Shown here one piece after another: positions 34,346 through 46,848 of a DNA stretch of 64,000 bases. The DNA comes from Steinernema hermaphroditum (Eukaryota > Nematoda > Chromadorea > Rhabditida > Steinernematidae), in assembly GCA_030435675.1 (NCBI GenBank), contig CM059625.1:4650001-4714000 (forward strand), written 5' to 3'. Every line of letters begins with the position of its first letter. The first letter of the stretch is position 1. The translations under genes were made by a program, and so were the position numbers. The notes beneath the pieces are model-generated. The model did not search any database and was not told the DNA's origin. It worked only from the letters and a program-made list of their open reading frames with translations.

Positions 34346-35179
34346 ATGCACGGAAATCCAAGTCCATCGACCACGCATAAGGAGATCGACCATGTTCTGG
34401 GTGTTATGAACGAAATCAACGCAGTGGAGGGTGATACTGTTGCTGAGCTGATGCTCCGTATGAAAGGACAACAGCCATCTGAATGGGAAGAGTTCCAGTT
34501 GGAGATTGTGAGCGAATTCTCTGCGTTTGTGTGCTCGGCTCGTGAGCATGTTGAGAAGCCTGTTCAATTAGACATCGTCAACGGCTTCATCGATAGCTTC
34601 GCGATTGCGCTCGGCTACGCACTTCGCGCGGTAGAGGAGAAAGACAAGAAATTGGTGGAATTGGAACGACAGCTTATGGAATGCAAGAAAGGGGAACAGA
34701 ACGCAAACGATAAATTGGCGAGAATGCAAGATTTCACAAAACAAAATGCGGCCTTGATAGAGGAAGTTAATCATCTCCGGGAGGTGAAGACTGAAATGGA
34801 AAGTAATCTCCAATCAACAAAACAGACCATCGATAAGTTAGAAAAGGATATCAAAGAACGCACTGCAATGTTGAAGAAGCTGAAGAACGGTTTCTCCCTA
34901 CTGAAAGAGAAGGACCAAGAGATCGCGAAGTTACGCACTGAAAATTCACACGATAAGAGGGTGATAGCCAATCTTCAGTACCACTTGCACAAAGCCAACA
35001 ATAGCATTCACAAATTTTACCATAACGGACAACAAGGAATCCCTATTCATCCATTGTACCAACCTCTTCCTGCACAATTTCGCAAACGAACAGCGGTTGT
35101 GGCAAACCGGCATGTCCAGGATCTTGGACAACCGCCATTCAAGCGGCAAGCTGTCGTACCCCCGAATTTTCCACAATAA
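34346..35179 (+). CDS. Coiled-coil protein of unknown function
   Basis: A single open frame encodes 277 residues. Residues 1-95 form a small predicted helical, acidic domain (VMNEINAVEGDTVAELMLR, EWEEFQLEIVSEFSAF). Residues about 95-225 are a long coiled coil rich in E, K, L and Q with heptad spacing (KLVELERQLMECKKGEQN, KQTIDKLEKDIKERTAMLKK). The C-terminal 50 residues are Pro/Gln/Arg-rich (PIHPLYQPLP, GQPPFKRQAVVPP). No signal peptide or membrane helix is visible. I do not recognise the family. Like the Ulp1-like gene it is intronless and carries a copy of the same 130-bp upstream element, so the two may be co-regulated or jointly duplicated at their 5' ends. An AATAAA overlaps the stop codon (35175-35180), with another at 35197-35202. 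Confidence 0.75.
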   Translation: MHGNPSPSTTHKEIDHVLGVMNEINAVEGDTVAELMLRMKGQQPSEWEEFQLEIVSEFSAFVCSAREHVEKPVQLDIVNGFIDSFAIALGYALRAVEEKDKKLVELERQLMECKKGEQNANDKLARMQDFTKQNAALIEEVNHLREVKTEMESNLQSTKQTIDKLEKDIKERTAMLKKLKNGFSLLKEKDQEIAKLRTENSHDKRVIANLQYHLHKANNSIHKFYHNGQQGIPIHPLYQPLPAQFRKRTAVVANRHVQDLGQPPFKRQAVVPPNFPQ

Positions 35180-35202
35180 ATTCTGCACTTGTTCGGAATA
35201 AA

Positions 35203-38200
35203 TCATAAATTGACCACTCTCGCCTTTCCGCATATTAATGCTGTTAACGCGTCGAGAGGATAAATCGAGACAAGGCTCCGAGACAACCAAGATAAGACAA
35301 GACAATTCAGTAATACATCCGTCTGTTTGCTACCTGCATAAAGAAAGCCTCACACCCTTACGCAGTATCATACATGTACAAAATAACGTCGACAACATCT
35401 TGAGTATTAAACACATGTGTTCGAAGGTGCGCATTACCGCATGAACGATCAGTCGGACTTCCACTTCGCATTAAATCATATCACTAGCCTTCTAAACCTA
35501 CAAAAGAGGAACATAAACAAGGTCTGAGAAAGAAAAAGGACGTGCCATTTCACTTTTCACTAGCACTGTCTCCATTAGATGACTAATGACAATATCAGAC
35601 GGTCAGACACACACCTTCCCATTTTGAACAGATGTGAGTATGTCTTGTCATAGAGAGAGAAACGAAGTTGAGATTTCTTCTTGTTGCAGCAGCGGAGCTA
35701 GATCGCATCCACCGGTCTGTGAGTAGAGTGACAATGTCCTAACAGCGCCTTTCGCTGTTAGAAAAGAGATCGATCGTCCACCATCCATTTAACAGTAAAT
35801 TTGACCCTACAAAGAGCTGACTAAAGAACTGTAACGCGAGCGACATTACTTACAAGTTGCACAGGTGTTCACACAGAGCATTTCTGAAAACAGCTCCGTC
35901 CGGTAGGTACTTGATTTGTTCGGATCACGACCTCGGCAAGCTTTCCATTCATACGTTGCACCATGAACGTAGATATAGGCATGATGGAGACTTGACGACG
36001 GCCGCTGTTGCAGTCATTGAGCGAGATGCGGGAAGCAGTCTCTCTGTGATGGACGATAAAGCGCTGGCGAGGTAAACATGACGGCTGGCTTTTCACAAGA
36101 ACACCTCAGGAACGATAGCCGGTTCTTCACCCTGAAACACAAAATCTCAGAAAATAAGACAGCCCGCACAGGATTAGTAAACACATTTTCAACTATTACT
36201 AACCATATGATCTAATCATCCAGAGCAGACAGAGTATTTTAAATGATACATTTTGTCGTTCCAAACACTTCACTAATGAGATGTCATTCATATGTGTTGT
36301 TGATGTCAGCGAAGTGGACGATTGGTCTTGCATAACAGTGAAGTGGTTCCAGATCCCAGAGACAGTTTGTGAATAAAATAACAACACACAACTTCAGCCA
36401 TTTCATCGAAGGGTCGTTCGGTTTCTACTTGGCGTAAGCCCTACGGCTGATCCTAGAAAAGGGTAAATTAAACGATTTGAACATAAACGGAATTATTACG
36501 GACCTTTTCGTTGCGTACAATAAGCATTTTCACGAGCAGTTCGTTCCGGTATAAGAAGGACGTTTAACGACTTGAGACTACGCTTCGAATAACTTTCTAC
36601 TTGAGAGGATGTTTCGAAGTTTGTCCATGCTGAAGACTCGAACATGGTGAATCTCAGCGATGTTCAGCACACATCAACAACGACCAAATGTCAGCGGTCG
36701 TGCCAGACGCTCTCAGATGGTCCACTGTTCTGCACGGTAATGCGTCGGCTAACCCTCAGCTTATCATGATAATTCTTCAACAGCCTTGTCTGATCCTTAA
36801 ATCTGCAAATGCAAAATATTAGAAAAAGTCGGAAACACGCGCGCAGACGGAACATGATGAACTATGCATCACTAACATTCGGAATATTAATAATTAACGT
36901 TAAGAAGTGCAGCGAATTAGCAAACACCGCCGAAAAAGGCGGCCGCCGCGAAACGCGGAATATCATTAAGCGTCAAAAACACTGAAATCACCACACTGGA
37001 AACATCGGAAAACAAAAAGAAACACAGAAGAAGTTTCACAGAGCGGTGTTCCTGCAGTGTGTCAAAACAAAAAGTGAAGTTCGGCTCCGCGGGGAAAATC
37101 GATGAGTGTGTTTGTAAACAGCAATTACCGGACACAAACATTGTTCGGCATGTAGAACGTTTGCAAATCGAATCGTGATAACCTCTGCGTTCATTGTAAC
37201 CGGATTTGGCTAGATCTAATTTTGGAAAACAGCATACGTGCTTGAAGACAATTGAGAAGTATTGTTTTCGATTGGCGATACTGCTCCCTCATTCCAACGA
37301 CAAAAAGAAAACAAAAAACCTACAGTATCTCAGATCTAATCAATGTTTTGTTTATCCGATACGATTCCGCGCTCAAGATCCTGCGTTACAGCCCAGCCAA
37401 AACAGCTTCCAGTGGCGCCTTTTTTCATGGAGATCTTCAAAAAGCGATCGCAGTAGAAGCTGTCAGAAGAAAAAGGACGATCGTAATTATGATTTTGGTC
37501 GTCAGCACCTTCGCCCACTGCCCGCCGATGACCATGTCGTCGCGGTGGTGAGCGCAAGGAGTTCCCGCAAAGACTACCGCAAAGAGAGTTCGTCGTCCTT
37601 ATTCTATTTTTGACCTCTCTTCCACTTCGCACTTCGCTGCAACTCGTTCGGCTATGTCACCATCATGATATCTTGCGACGTGAGTGTGAGGAAGCGGCGC
37701 AAGTGCGACGACGTAGACGGCGTAGTGCGATGCGGAGACGAGGAAGACGACGACGGAGAAGCGACGCGATTTTGGCGGAGTCTTCGTCAGTCACTCCGTC
37801 AGTTCGTTGGTTTGGTCGTCTTTCTGTTTTTGCTGCTTCGTAGAGGGCAGTGGAGTGGGTAGTGGGGGCGACAACACCGCGACGCGGCATTTGGCGGAGC
37901 GCCAAAGCGGCGGTCGGCGTAACGACGCTCGCTCCGGTCTACCGTATCGGATTTATTTAAATTCTTCGTCGAAGAAGATGGTCGTGTATTCAAACAACTC
38001 ACTACTGACCCCGACCACGACGACGACGACGACGACGACGCATCCCGATCCGATCGATACGTGCACCGGCAATGAGCGAGCGGAGAGACCGTTTCGTTTC
38101 GTTTTCTCTTCATGTGGAGAAGAACACACGTCACATTTCAAAGTTTCGTGAACCGTTTTCGTCGCTGTCGGTCTAGCGTGGCCTGGCGCATCCGTCCGTC

Positions 38201-38981
38201 GCAGGGGAAGGCCAGCGACGGGTCCGGCGTGGGTCTCTCGAGGTCGACGAGGATAGTGAGCGTTGTTGCCGCGCAGGGGGAGATGATGGCTCGGCGGTGT
38301 GAAATGGCGGGCCGCTAACTAGGGTGCGGCCGGGTTGTTCGCATCAGGGCAGGCATGCAGACGACGTCAGACGACAATCATAGATTGTGTGTGGCGACTA
38401 GCGCTCTGCGTTGTTGTGCGCGCGAGGAGGAAAGCGACCAGTGAGGAGTGAGAGAGAACGAGTGAGCTGCGAGGGTTTTTCGGTAACATTCGTATGTCGT
38501 CGCCAACAATTGCGGCACATTTCTTCTGTTTTGGTACACGCTGTCCACCGCCAAATTTGAAATTTATCGCCGCCGCCGCCGTTCGTTCCCACGGTCGTCC
38601 ACTGTGTTCGCTACGTGAGTGGCCGCCGCCGCCACCGCTTACTATTTCCATTCATGCTATCGCTTCTTCCCTCTTGTGGCCATGTGCGAACAGTGTGTTC
38701 ATGGCTGTTGCCGACCGCCGAACTCCGATTAAGGCCGGCCGAGCTGTTGTTAATCGATTCCTCTCCGTTCGTCTCGACGACGCTTTCTTATCTGCAAGTA
38801 GCGAGATAGAAACTATTTGCAGAAACGTTACCGCTATTATCCGATCTGCTAGTATTGCCCATCGCGGACAATAAGCATCACCGGAATCGCTGGTTCATGG
38901 CAAGAAGACAGAAAACGACGTCCTCTCTCGTTCTCTAAACTTCCTCCGCAGTGGCCGTAACACGTAGGCTTCGTTCTACAG
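35203..38981. other. Long upstream region of SSBP; GC-rich from about 37.4 kb
   Basis: 35.2-37.3 kb holds no recognisable gene. From about 37,400 to 38,940 GC and CpG content rise, with several short open frames on both strands that look compositional rather than coding. This is probably the promoter and 5'UTR of the SSBP gene. A CTACAG acceptor-like site abuts the SSBP ATG exactly (ends 38981). Confidence 0.4.
38017..38040 (+). repeat. (ACG)8 microsatellite
   Basis: Eight perfect ACG units in the GC-rich region about 950 bp before the SSBP start codon. Confidence 0.9.
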
Positions 38982-41038
38982 ATGTACGCCCAGCAGCAAC
39001 AGCCTCGGAAGGCGCCGGGAGCTGCGCAAACGACATCGACATTTCAGACGCAGAACGAGGCAGCCGCTCGAGAAAAGTGAGTATAAATATTGAGTGTATT
39101 AATTCGTTGCTGATTCGTCGAAAGACGACGGTGATAAAAAGATTAGGAGTCATGCAGTCATTCCAATAGGATCATTTTTTGGTTTACTCTGTTTTAGTCG
39201 GATTACCACTCGATGAGTAATCATTTGCACTGCTTATCCACGCCCTTCGGCGACGTTTTTTGACAAAATTCAGCAGAAAGAACAAACTGAAAGTCTGCTA
39301 TGACGTACTAATCAAAATACACAACAGCTGCGAGTTTTTTAGGCAACCACTTAAGTATGCCCCAAAATCTCACCTCCGCTAAGCGCTTAATACGATAAGC
39401 ATAAGACAGTGGATGTATGTGAACCAAATATAGAAAGCTCATCCGCCTAACTCCCACAAACAACTGATTTCCATGCCGATTGCACGTTTGCTTCAGATTG
39501 GCCGCCTACGTCTATGAATACCTCGTGCACAGTGGAGCCAAGCAGACGGCGGACGCGTTCAAAGCCGAAATGCTGCAAAATCAGAACAACGTAAAAGTGA
39601 ATCCGAACGAGGCTCCCGGATTTTTGTTAAACTGGTGGTTGTAAGTCCCGCCATTTTCCATTTCCACCACAACGTCGCCATCTTTAGCGTTTTCTGGGAT
39701 CTGTACTGCGCAGCACCGGAGAGGAGAGACACGTGCGATTCGTCGCAAGAAGCCAAAGCCTTCCATGAATTTGTAAGATTGCTCTACAGCAAGTCGAATA
39801 ACTGATAATTCTTCTCTAGGGTTTCATCCCTTCCAATTTTACTCCTCATCCCGGCCAAATGATGAACGGCATGCATGGCGGACCTCCACAGGTACCCACT
39901 CTAAATGTATTCTTTTTCAAACGTCGCATATATTTCAGTTCGCTCCCAACGCAGCGCCTAGCCCTCTCGGAATGCCGACGTCACACGAAGGAATGATGCC
40001 TGGACATCCCGGTGGAAGCTTCCCCGGCGGACCGCCGAGATACGCTCATCCTGGCGCGCCTGGAGGCCCGAGAAATCCGAATCCGGCACAAATGGGCCCT
40101 GGTTATGGCGGCCCAGGCGGACCACCGCATATGTTTCCCGGTGGTGATCAGATGCGCGGCATTCCTCCCCAACGCATGCCTAATGCACAACCTCCTCCCG
40201 GGGCCAATCCCGCATTGCGAATGCCTGCGGTAAACAACAACACCGAATTCCGACGAATATAGGCGTTCTTTAGGCTTTTATAAGACCCAATGCTCCGTTG
40301 AGGTACGCTGCCCCCGGAGGCCAAATGTACATGGATTCCCCTAATTCCACTGGCTTCCCTCCCGTATGAACTTAAAACCACTATACGTCTCCATGTAAAT
40401 GTTTGCTTCAGGGACAAATGATGTCAAATGGTGCAATGATGTCTAGTCCCGGTCCTAGCGGTCCAATGCAGGGGCCGCCGGACGGTTCAGATCCCAGATA
40501 TATGATGATGTCAGCGCCTTCTAGCTTACCAGTAAGCGATAGTTGAAAACATAATTAGCTACATTACACTTCATGCTTAGTACGGGATGGGCTCAGAAGG
40601 GTCCTCAGTAGTGAGCCAGGCAGGTTCGATGAATGTCCCCGGAGTGTCGTCGGCGGGTGGTCCTCCACATGACGGACCTGCGTCGAAGATAAGTGGACTC
40701 ATAAACGGAGAAGCAGACATGAAGCAGTCTCCGGCGTCCAATCTAAACGGAGGCACACCGGCTGGTGGCGGCCCCGGCAGTCAGTGCGGTCCCGCAAGCG
40801 TACACAACCATGGTCCAGGCTCAGTTCATTCACAAGGCGGTGGCGGGCCCGTCAGCGGCGCGGGCGGTCCACCTCAGCAGCAGCCACAGGTTCATCACAT
40901 GTTTCACCACTGAAACTGCTTACTTTTCAGGAAGAACAGAGCGAGATATCAAAAATAAAGGCGAGCATCATGGAGGACGTAATGCATTTTGGCGGTAAAG
41001 AGGACCATGGTTATGGCGTTTATGGCGGAATGAGTTAA
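38982..41038 (+). CDS. ssbp: Single-stranded DNA-binding protein SSBP/SSDP (SAM-10 type)
   Basis: Nine exons (38982-39076, 39497-39640, 39688-39772, 39820-39891, 39939-40229, 40274-40363, 40412-40531, 40581-40889, 40931-41038) encode 437 residues. The N-terminal LUFS/LisH region ([54 protein letters not shown]) is almost invariant in animals. It mediates tetramerisation and binding to LDB1, stabilising LIM-homeodomain complexes. The remaining three quarters is Gly/Pro/Met-rich and disordered ([20 protein letters not shown]), typical of the transactivating part. The terminal exon encodes the conserved acidic [21 protein letters not shown] ending. The last intron (41 nt) has a weak gttcat donor. 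C. elegans SAM-10 acts in presynaptic and neurite development. Identification is secure. Confidence 0.95.
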
Positions 41039-44000
41039 GGTTCACACATTATGAGCTAACTCCGGCAGCGATAATTTGTCTGTATCTTCACTGGTTCACT
41101 CACAGCAACTACTCCTTTTTCGGCAGTTCCGTCCATCCATCCGTCCGTCCGTCCCCCTAACCCCGTTTTCTTCGTTTTCCTCCGTTTGTCACTCCTCTCA
41201 AAATAATTGATTCGTTGATCCCTGAAATGCTCTTACTCTTGTTCAAATGCGACTTTTCTCAAAGGTACTATTATTATTATAATTAATGGCATCACTATTT
41301 TAACTCGTTCTATGACTCTTTCTAACAAAGGCGGTTATTTTCAATCTACTTCTCACTCAGTCTATCGTTGTTCATATATGTTAATCAATGTGCAAAACTG
41401 GTTACCTTTTTATGCAAAGATTTTCATTGCGTTTGGCCTTCACTGATAGGATTTACCATGCTGACCATAAGATATACACAAAAATGCAGAACCAATATTT
41501 ATTGACGGTTATTTATTATTTATTTATTGTTTATACATTTTGCACGCTTTCGTTTCTCTTTCCACTTTCCTCTCTTCTTCTACTTCCTTCCACGGCAAGC
41601 CAGCACAACGATTTTTGTTCCTTCCTTTTCTTACTCATTCTACTGCGACCTGGAGCCGATGTTGTGAAGAGGAGATCGCGTTGCTTGTTGTCGACCCTCT
41701 GAACACTTGTATCCATTCAAGCCACAAACGCTTCGAGCACTGTCCGTTCGGCCAAGCAACACATCTTCTCAACGTTTCTATTGTGACATCTGCTGCACAC
41801 GTACACACTACACATTGTCACCATTGGCACATAACCTCCGTGTATCTCTTGCAAACGTATGTCGTACATTTTTTTGTGTTGTTATTAGATGAAATCGAAA
41901 TTTATCCTCATCGCCTCTACTTCATCATTTTAATGTGTTGCTGCATAATAGCAAAAGAAAGGTGCTACAGGTAAATTGAACCTCCGTTTTGTTGTCGATG
42001 CTCTATGATCTGAACTATTTGCACATGTTCTATTTTACTGTTAGCGTGTTTATCGTCCTAGCGACACATCTCATATATGCACAAGAAAATCACACCGCTG
42101 ACGTTGGACTCGGAGACGGTATCCGAGTATCGAGGAAGTGAGCGGGCATTGGAGGGGTGAATAGGCTGAATCCTGTGGGATCCGATCTTCAACTAAACTG
42201 GCGCCATGGGCTTTAGAGCTGCGGAGCTGCGCTCTTTCCCACTAAATGCAAGTCAATTCAGTTCAGGGTCGTTTTGTGCATTTCTCAGGCAAACGCTATA
42301 AATAGCGATTACGGCAGCACGCGTACCGTTGCCGCTCGAGACTGTCGTTTGCCGCTCGGCTGTCCCGGCACTCGCTACAGATTGATGGGAACGAAAACAA
42401 GGAGAGGGGAAAGCTGCGAAAGGAAGTGAAGTGCCACTTGAGTGGCCTTTAAGCCCTTGAGGACACGTGCTCGAAACAATAATCACATAAGCCCTTATTC
42501 GCCGCAATAAATTCTCGTCGTACTATTGGATTCTGTGCAAAACAAATGTTCACCTAATCAATAAGGAGAGCACACAACAGAAAATGAACGGAAGTATTTA
42601 ATGAGTTCCTTGTTTCGTCTGGTGTATATCAGATTCCGATGACGAGAAACTAATTGATATATCACTTCCGCTTCCTGCCTATAAATGAACTTTGCAGACC
42701 GTAGTACACATGGACTAAGAATATCAAGACCAAAGAGGGAGTTGGAAAGCAAAGGATGAGTCCAATTACACTCAAATTGGCTCTTTTTCATACGGTGACT
42801 AAGACGGTCCGTTTTATTGGGCCAATTGGAAGATGCCTTCCCGAAATAAACTTAGAAACAAGTTCGGTATAAAGTGGTGAAGGAATGTGCTGAAGGGGAT
42901 AGAAGAGGTCTGTATGTCCTTGGCTCTTTATTAAAGCCTTGTCGCCGAGCAGTGTGCGATCCGAAAAGCCGATTCTTCGCCATTTCTGCTCATTGGCTGC
43001 AAGGAGCGAAGCGAGTGTGCATAGCGGTGATGCGTGGCGTATCATCTTTCGTTCATTCGCTTTTTGAGGTATCTCATGATAATGACTATGGTGGAACGCA
43101 TGACGGAAAGATCGAGTCTCAGTGCTGGTAGTGTGTGCCCTCTGATGCGCACCCGTTTTGACAAGAAAATTTCCCCAGGGAGTTCGGATGAAAAACGCAT
43201 ATCGCGAGAATATTGAATATTGCCTGCGCCAGGTAAACTATCCGTCCCGGCTACCGTAGTGCTCGCTCGTTAGCCTCGGTAAACATCCGCTGCTGCACTC
43301 CGTCACTGCTTCCTCGATGTACGCACTTCCGATTTCAAATGTTATCATTTTGGTGGCTAAGTGTTTCGTCTAATACCCCCCTGTAAACAAAAACGGCGTG
43401 ATTTTTTAACAAGCGCGCATGCCCGGGTGGTCCCTGACAATGAAGGGAATAGCCCCCCCCCCACCGTTAGCCTACCTTATCGTAATATCCCGACGCCGTC
43501 GAGCATTGTTTTTGCCAAATGACATTAAAAATTCATTCATGGAAAAACAACGCATTGACGGATTTAATTCTTCGCCAAGAGACCCTGATGTTATCCTTCT
43601 CACACACATACACACACACGGCCGAGCCGCTGCTTTGTCCGCTAATGAGGCTTGATGAAGTTTGTTAGCTGAATACGCCTACATCAGTTGCCGTTTCCTG
43701 ATTGGCGTCCCTGGCCATGCGGCGAACATTACGGACTATCACCAAAAATGAGTAAGCGGTGCGAACGGTTTCGACAAAGCGTTTCTCCCGCTGTGTCATC
43801 GCGGCACGGTGACGATCCATAGAACGCGGACACACAGCAAAACGGTGACTCAAATTGTGCTGTACTTGAGCACCGGATGCGCCGTGATGAATTGTAAAAG
43901 TGTCATCGGCGGGATTAGTCAATTTTCGCTCGCCCTGCACTGTGATGCCCATCGGAACGGTCGAACGCGTGTGGTGAATCATCTTTACACACAATTTGCG

Positions 44001-44210
44001 ATAAACAGTAATCGAACAGTGTTATGAAATTGAACAGATGAATATCGTACGATTTAAAGAATTAGAGGAAGAGGGAAACAACAACAACAACGTCTTAACT
44101 GCAAGCGGACATTCTTCGGATGGAGAAAGTAGGCATCAACAGGCAAGTTCTACCAATACCAGAACAGTTGTTTTGGTGTTTATCATCGGGATGATGATGA
44201 ATTTATGATA
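41039..44210. other. Intergenic between SSBP and RhoA
   Basis: Begins with a T/C-rich SSBP 3'UTR, including a CCGT/CCAT repeat at about 41129-41154. A minus-strand open frame at 43665-43994 (109 codons, with a basic MTQREKRFVETVRTAYSF segment) might be a small gene but has no recognised homology. No RNA gene or transposon was seen. Confidence 0.3.
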
Positions 44211-44296
44211 TTTATTGTTGTCTCACTAATAGGAAAGAGATCGTATATAAATTAATTAAATGGAAACTCGAAAGAGAAGATCGGATCACTGATTGT

Positions 44297-44881
<585 letters not shown>

Positions 44882-44887
44882 CTATAC

Positions 44888-45838
44888 CTGAAAGCGATAG
44901 GGAACCGTGAATCAGCTCGGGAATAGCGGGTGAATAGGCGCATTCTGCATAGATGGCGACGCTCAGTAACAGTATTTGGGCGATTCAGAAAGGGCTTCGA
45001 CGCAAACATACACGAAAACAGATTAATTTTGAGAAAATTGCAGCGTTCAGGAATATCGTGCAGTAAAGAGGAGTCGAGAAGCTTGGCGCCTTCGGCGTCC
45101 AGCCAACAACAACGCGTCACGAGCAGAGAAAGGCACATGTGAAGAGGAGCGGAGAGCACATAAGAAGGCCGCTTGTGAGCAATGAACGAATTTTAGCGAC
45201 GGCGACAACGAACTGTGCCCTATCATGAAATTGTCGCCCTCTCGGCTAATGCAATCAATAAGTTTCTCGCGACTCACTCATCCCATCGTCCTTCTCCCTT
45301 CCCTTACACTCGTCTCCGCACCATCGTTCGTCGCCGCGAACGGGAAAAAATAAGGCACCACACAAGACAAAACGAAAATGATGCGAGGGACCGCCCGCAC
45401 AGAGCTCAGCCACGCCACTTCACCGCTGCCGTCGTCGCCTCGGTCGCGAGCGGGAGACGTCCGGGGCGGCGCGGCAAATTTGAAATTAGCGCACATCCAT
45501 TCCCATGATCGGCAGGTACCGGTCTCGCGAGGACTCCACTTTGACAACTCAAAAGTACGTTTAGGAGGATTACTGTAAACACCGACGTCGCAACGTATCA
45601 GCACATTCAAGGGAAGTTCAATCTTCGCAGTTCGGTGGCTGTGGTGGTTCACACTGACTGTCTCCACTGATGGAGTAGTTCGGTTGATGACAACACTTCT
45701 CCATCACAGCACACAATGTTCCCGCGTTGTGAAAATTGTTTTTAAATCGTAGATCACGTGGATCACCTTGATCTGCGCGAAATCCGCTTCCACTTAGCGT
45801 AACTTAGAGACTCTCATACAGTTTAGGTACCTACAACA
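44888..45838. other. Divergent promoter region, RhoA / eIF5A
   Basis: About 950 bp, GC-rich at 45,290-45,560, between two divergent housekeeping genes. Short open frames on both strands here are interpreted as compositional. A GTTTAG acceptor-like site ends at 45826, 12 nt before the eIF5A ATG. Confidence 0.4.
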
Positions 45839-46598
45839 ATGAGCGATAACGAGCACGAGCACGATTTCACCACTGGAGAGTCCGGAGCCGCTGCCACTTA
45901 CCCTAAGCAATGTTCTGCCCTCCGCAAGAACGAGCACGTTATGATCAAGGGACGCCCCTGCAAGGTAAACTCACAGTTCTCGTTACTATGCTCAACCCCT
46001 AAAGACAGAGGAACTAAAGTTATTCCATTTGGTATTCACAGTTCTAACCCGCTGCCAATCTTCTTAACCTCTCCACAACCACTTACACCAATCTCCTAAA
46101 AGGATATCCTAAACTTAGTGTGCTCTTGCTGTAGGTCGTCGAAATGAGCACCTCCAAGACCGGCAAGCACGGTCACGCCAAGGTTCACTTGGTCGCCCTT
46201 GACATCTTCACCGGAAAGAAGCTCGAAGATATCTGCCCCTCAACGCACAACATGGATGTTCCCGTTGTTAAGCGCAAGGAATACCAGGTACGCGGCTTAG
46301 GCAATCGTTTGTAGAAGCTAAGGCTCTCTCTATTTAAGCTCCTAGCCATCAACGAAGACGGATTCGTTTCGCTCATGGACTTGGAAACCTGTGAAACCAA
46401 GGACGACCTCCGCCTACCCGAGGGTGAACTTGGTTCCCAAATTAAGGACGCCTTTGAAAAGGACGAGACCGGCATTTTGGTAAGCTTAAGCCGTTCGGTC
46501 CTTTGGGTGATAGCGCTCCCTCGTTTCAGTGTTCTGTTGTTGCCGCCTGTAGCGAAGAGATGATCCTTGGATGGAAGAACATGCCCAACAAGGACTAA
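45839..46598 (+). CDS. iff: Translation factor eIF5A
   Basis: Four exons (45839-45964, 46135-46287, 46339-46479, 46530-46598) encode 162 residues. The hypusination loop [15 protein letters not shown] is intact, with the modified lysine at position 53. The factor helps ribosomes through polyproline stretches and in termination. [20 protein letters not shown] and [12 protein letters not shown] are family-invariant blocks, and the C-terminal OB-fold domain follows ([14 protein letters not shown]). The N-terminus [22 protein letters not shown] is typical of invertebrates. AATAAA is at 46641-46646. The next gene (TTC26) starts only about 250 bp downstream on the same strand. Confidence 0.97.
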
Positions 46599-46848
46599 AC
46601 CGTCGCATTCAAAACGCTCGTTATGGTTGATTGTTACATCAATAAATATTTTTTATATGTTGCTGCTGCCTTGGCTAGGCTGTATGTCTTTCCTGTTAAA
46701 GTTGATAATAAAACTGCTTTGCGGTAAATTGGTGTTCGCACAATTGTCGGTCACATGTTGTTGGGTTGCTATGGATACGGGCTTCAGCAGTCGATCAGCC
46801 GTCCTCGTCGCTGCAGCGTGACATTAGGCTCGAACGGCCGCCGGTGCA

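Noticed and set aside
37206..38874. Numerous short frames upstream of SSBP
   Set aside because: All are in a GC/CpG-rich promoter-like region, overlap on both strands and show low-complexity products.
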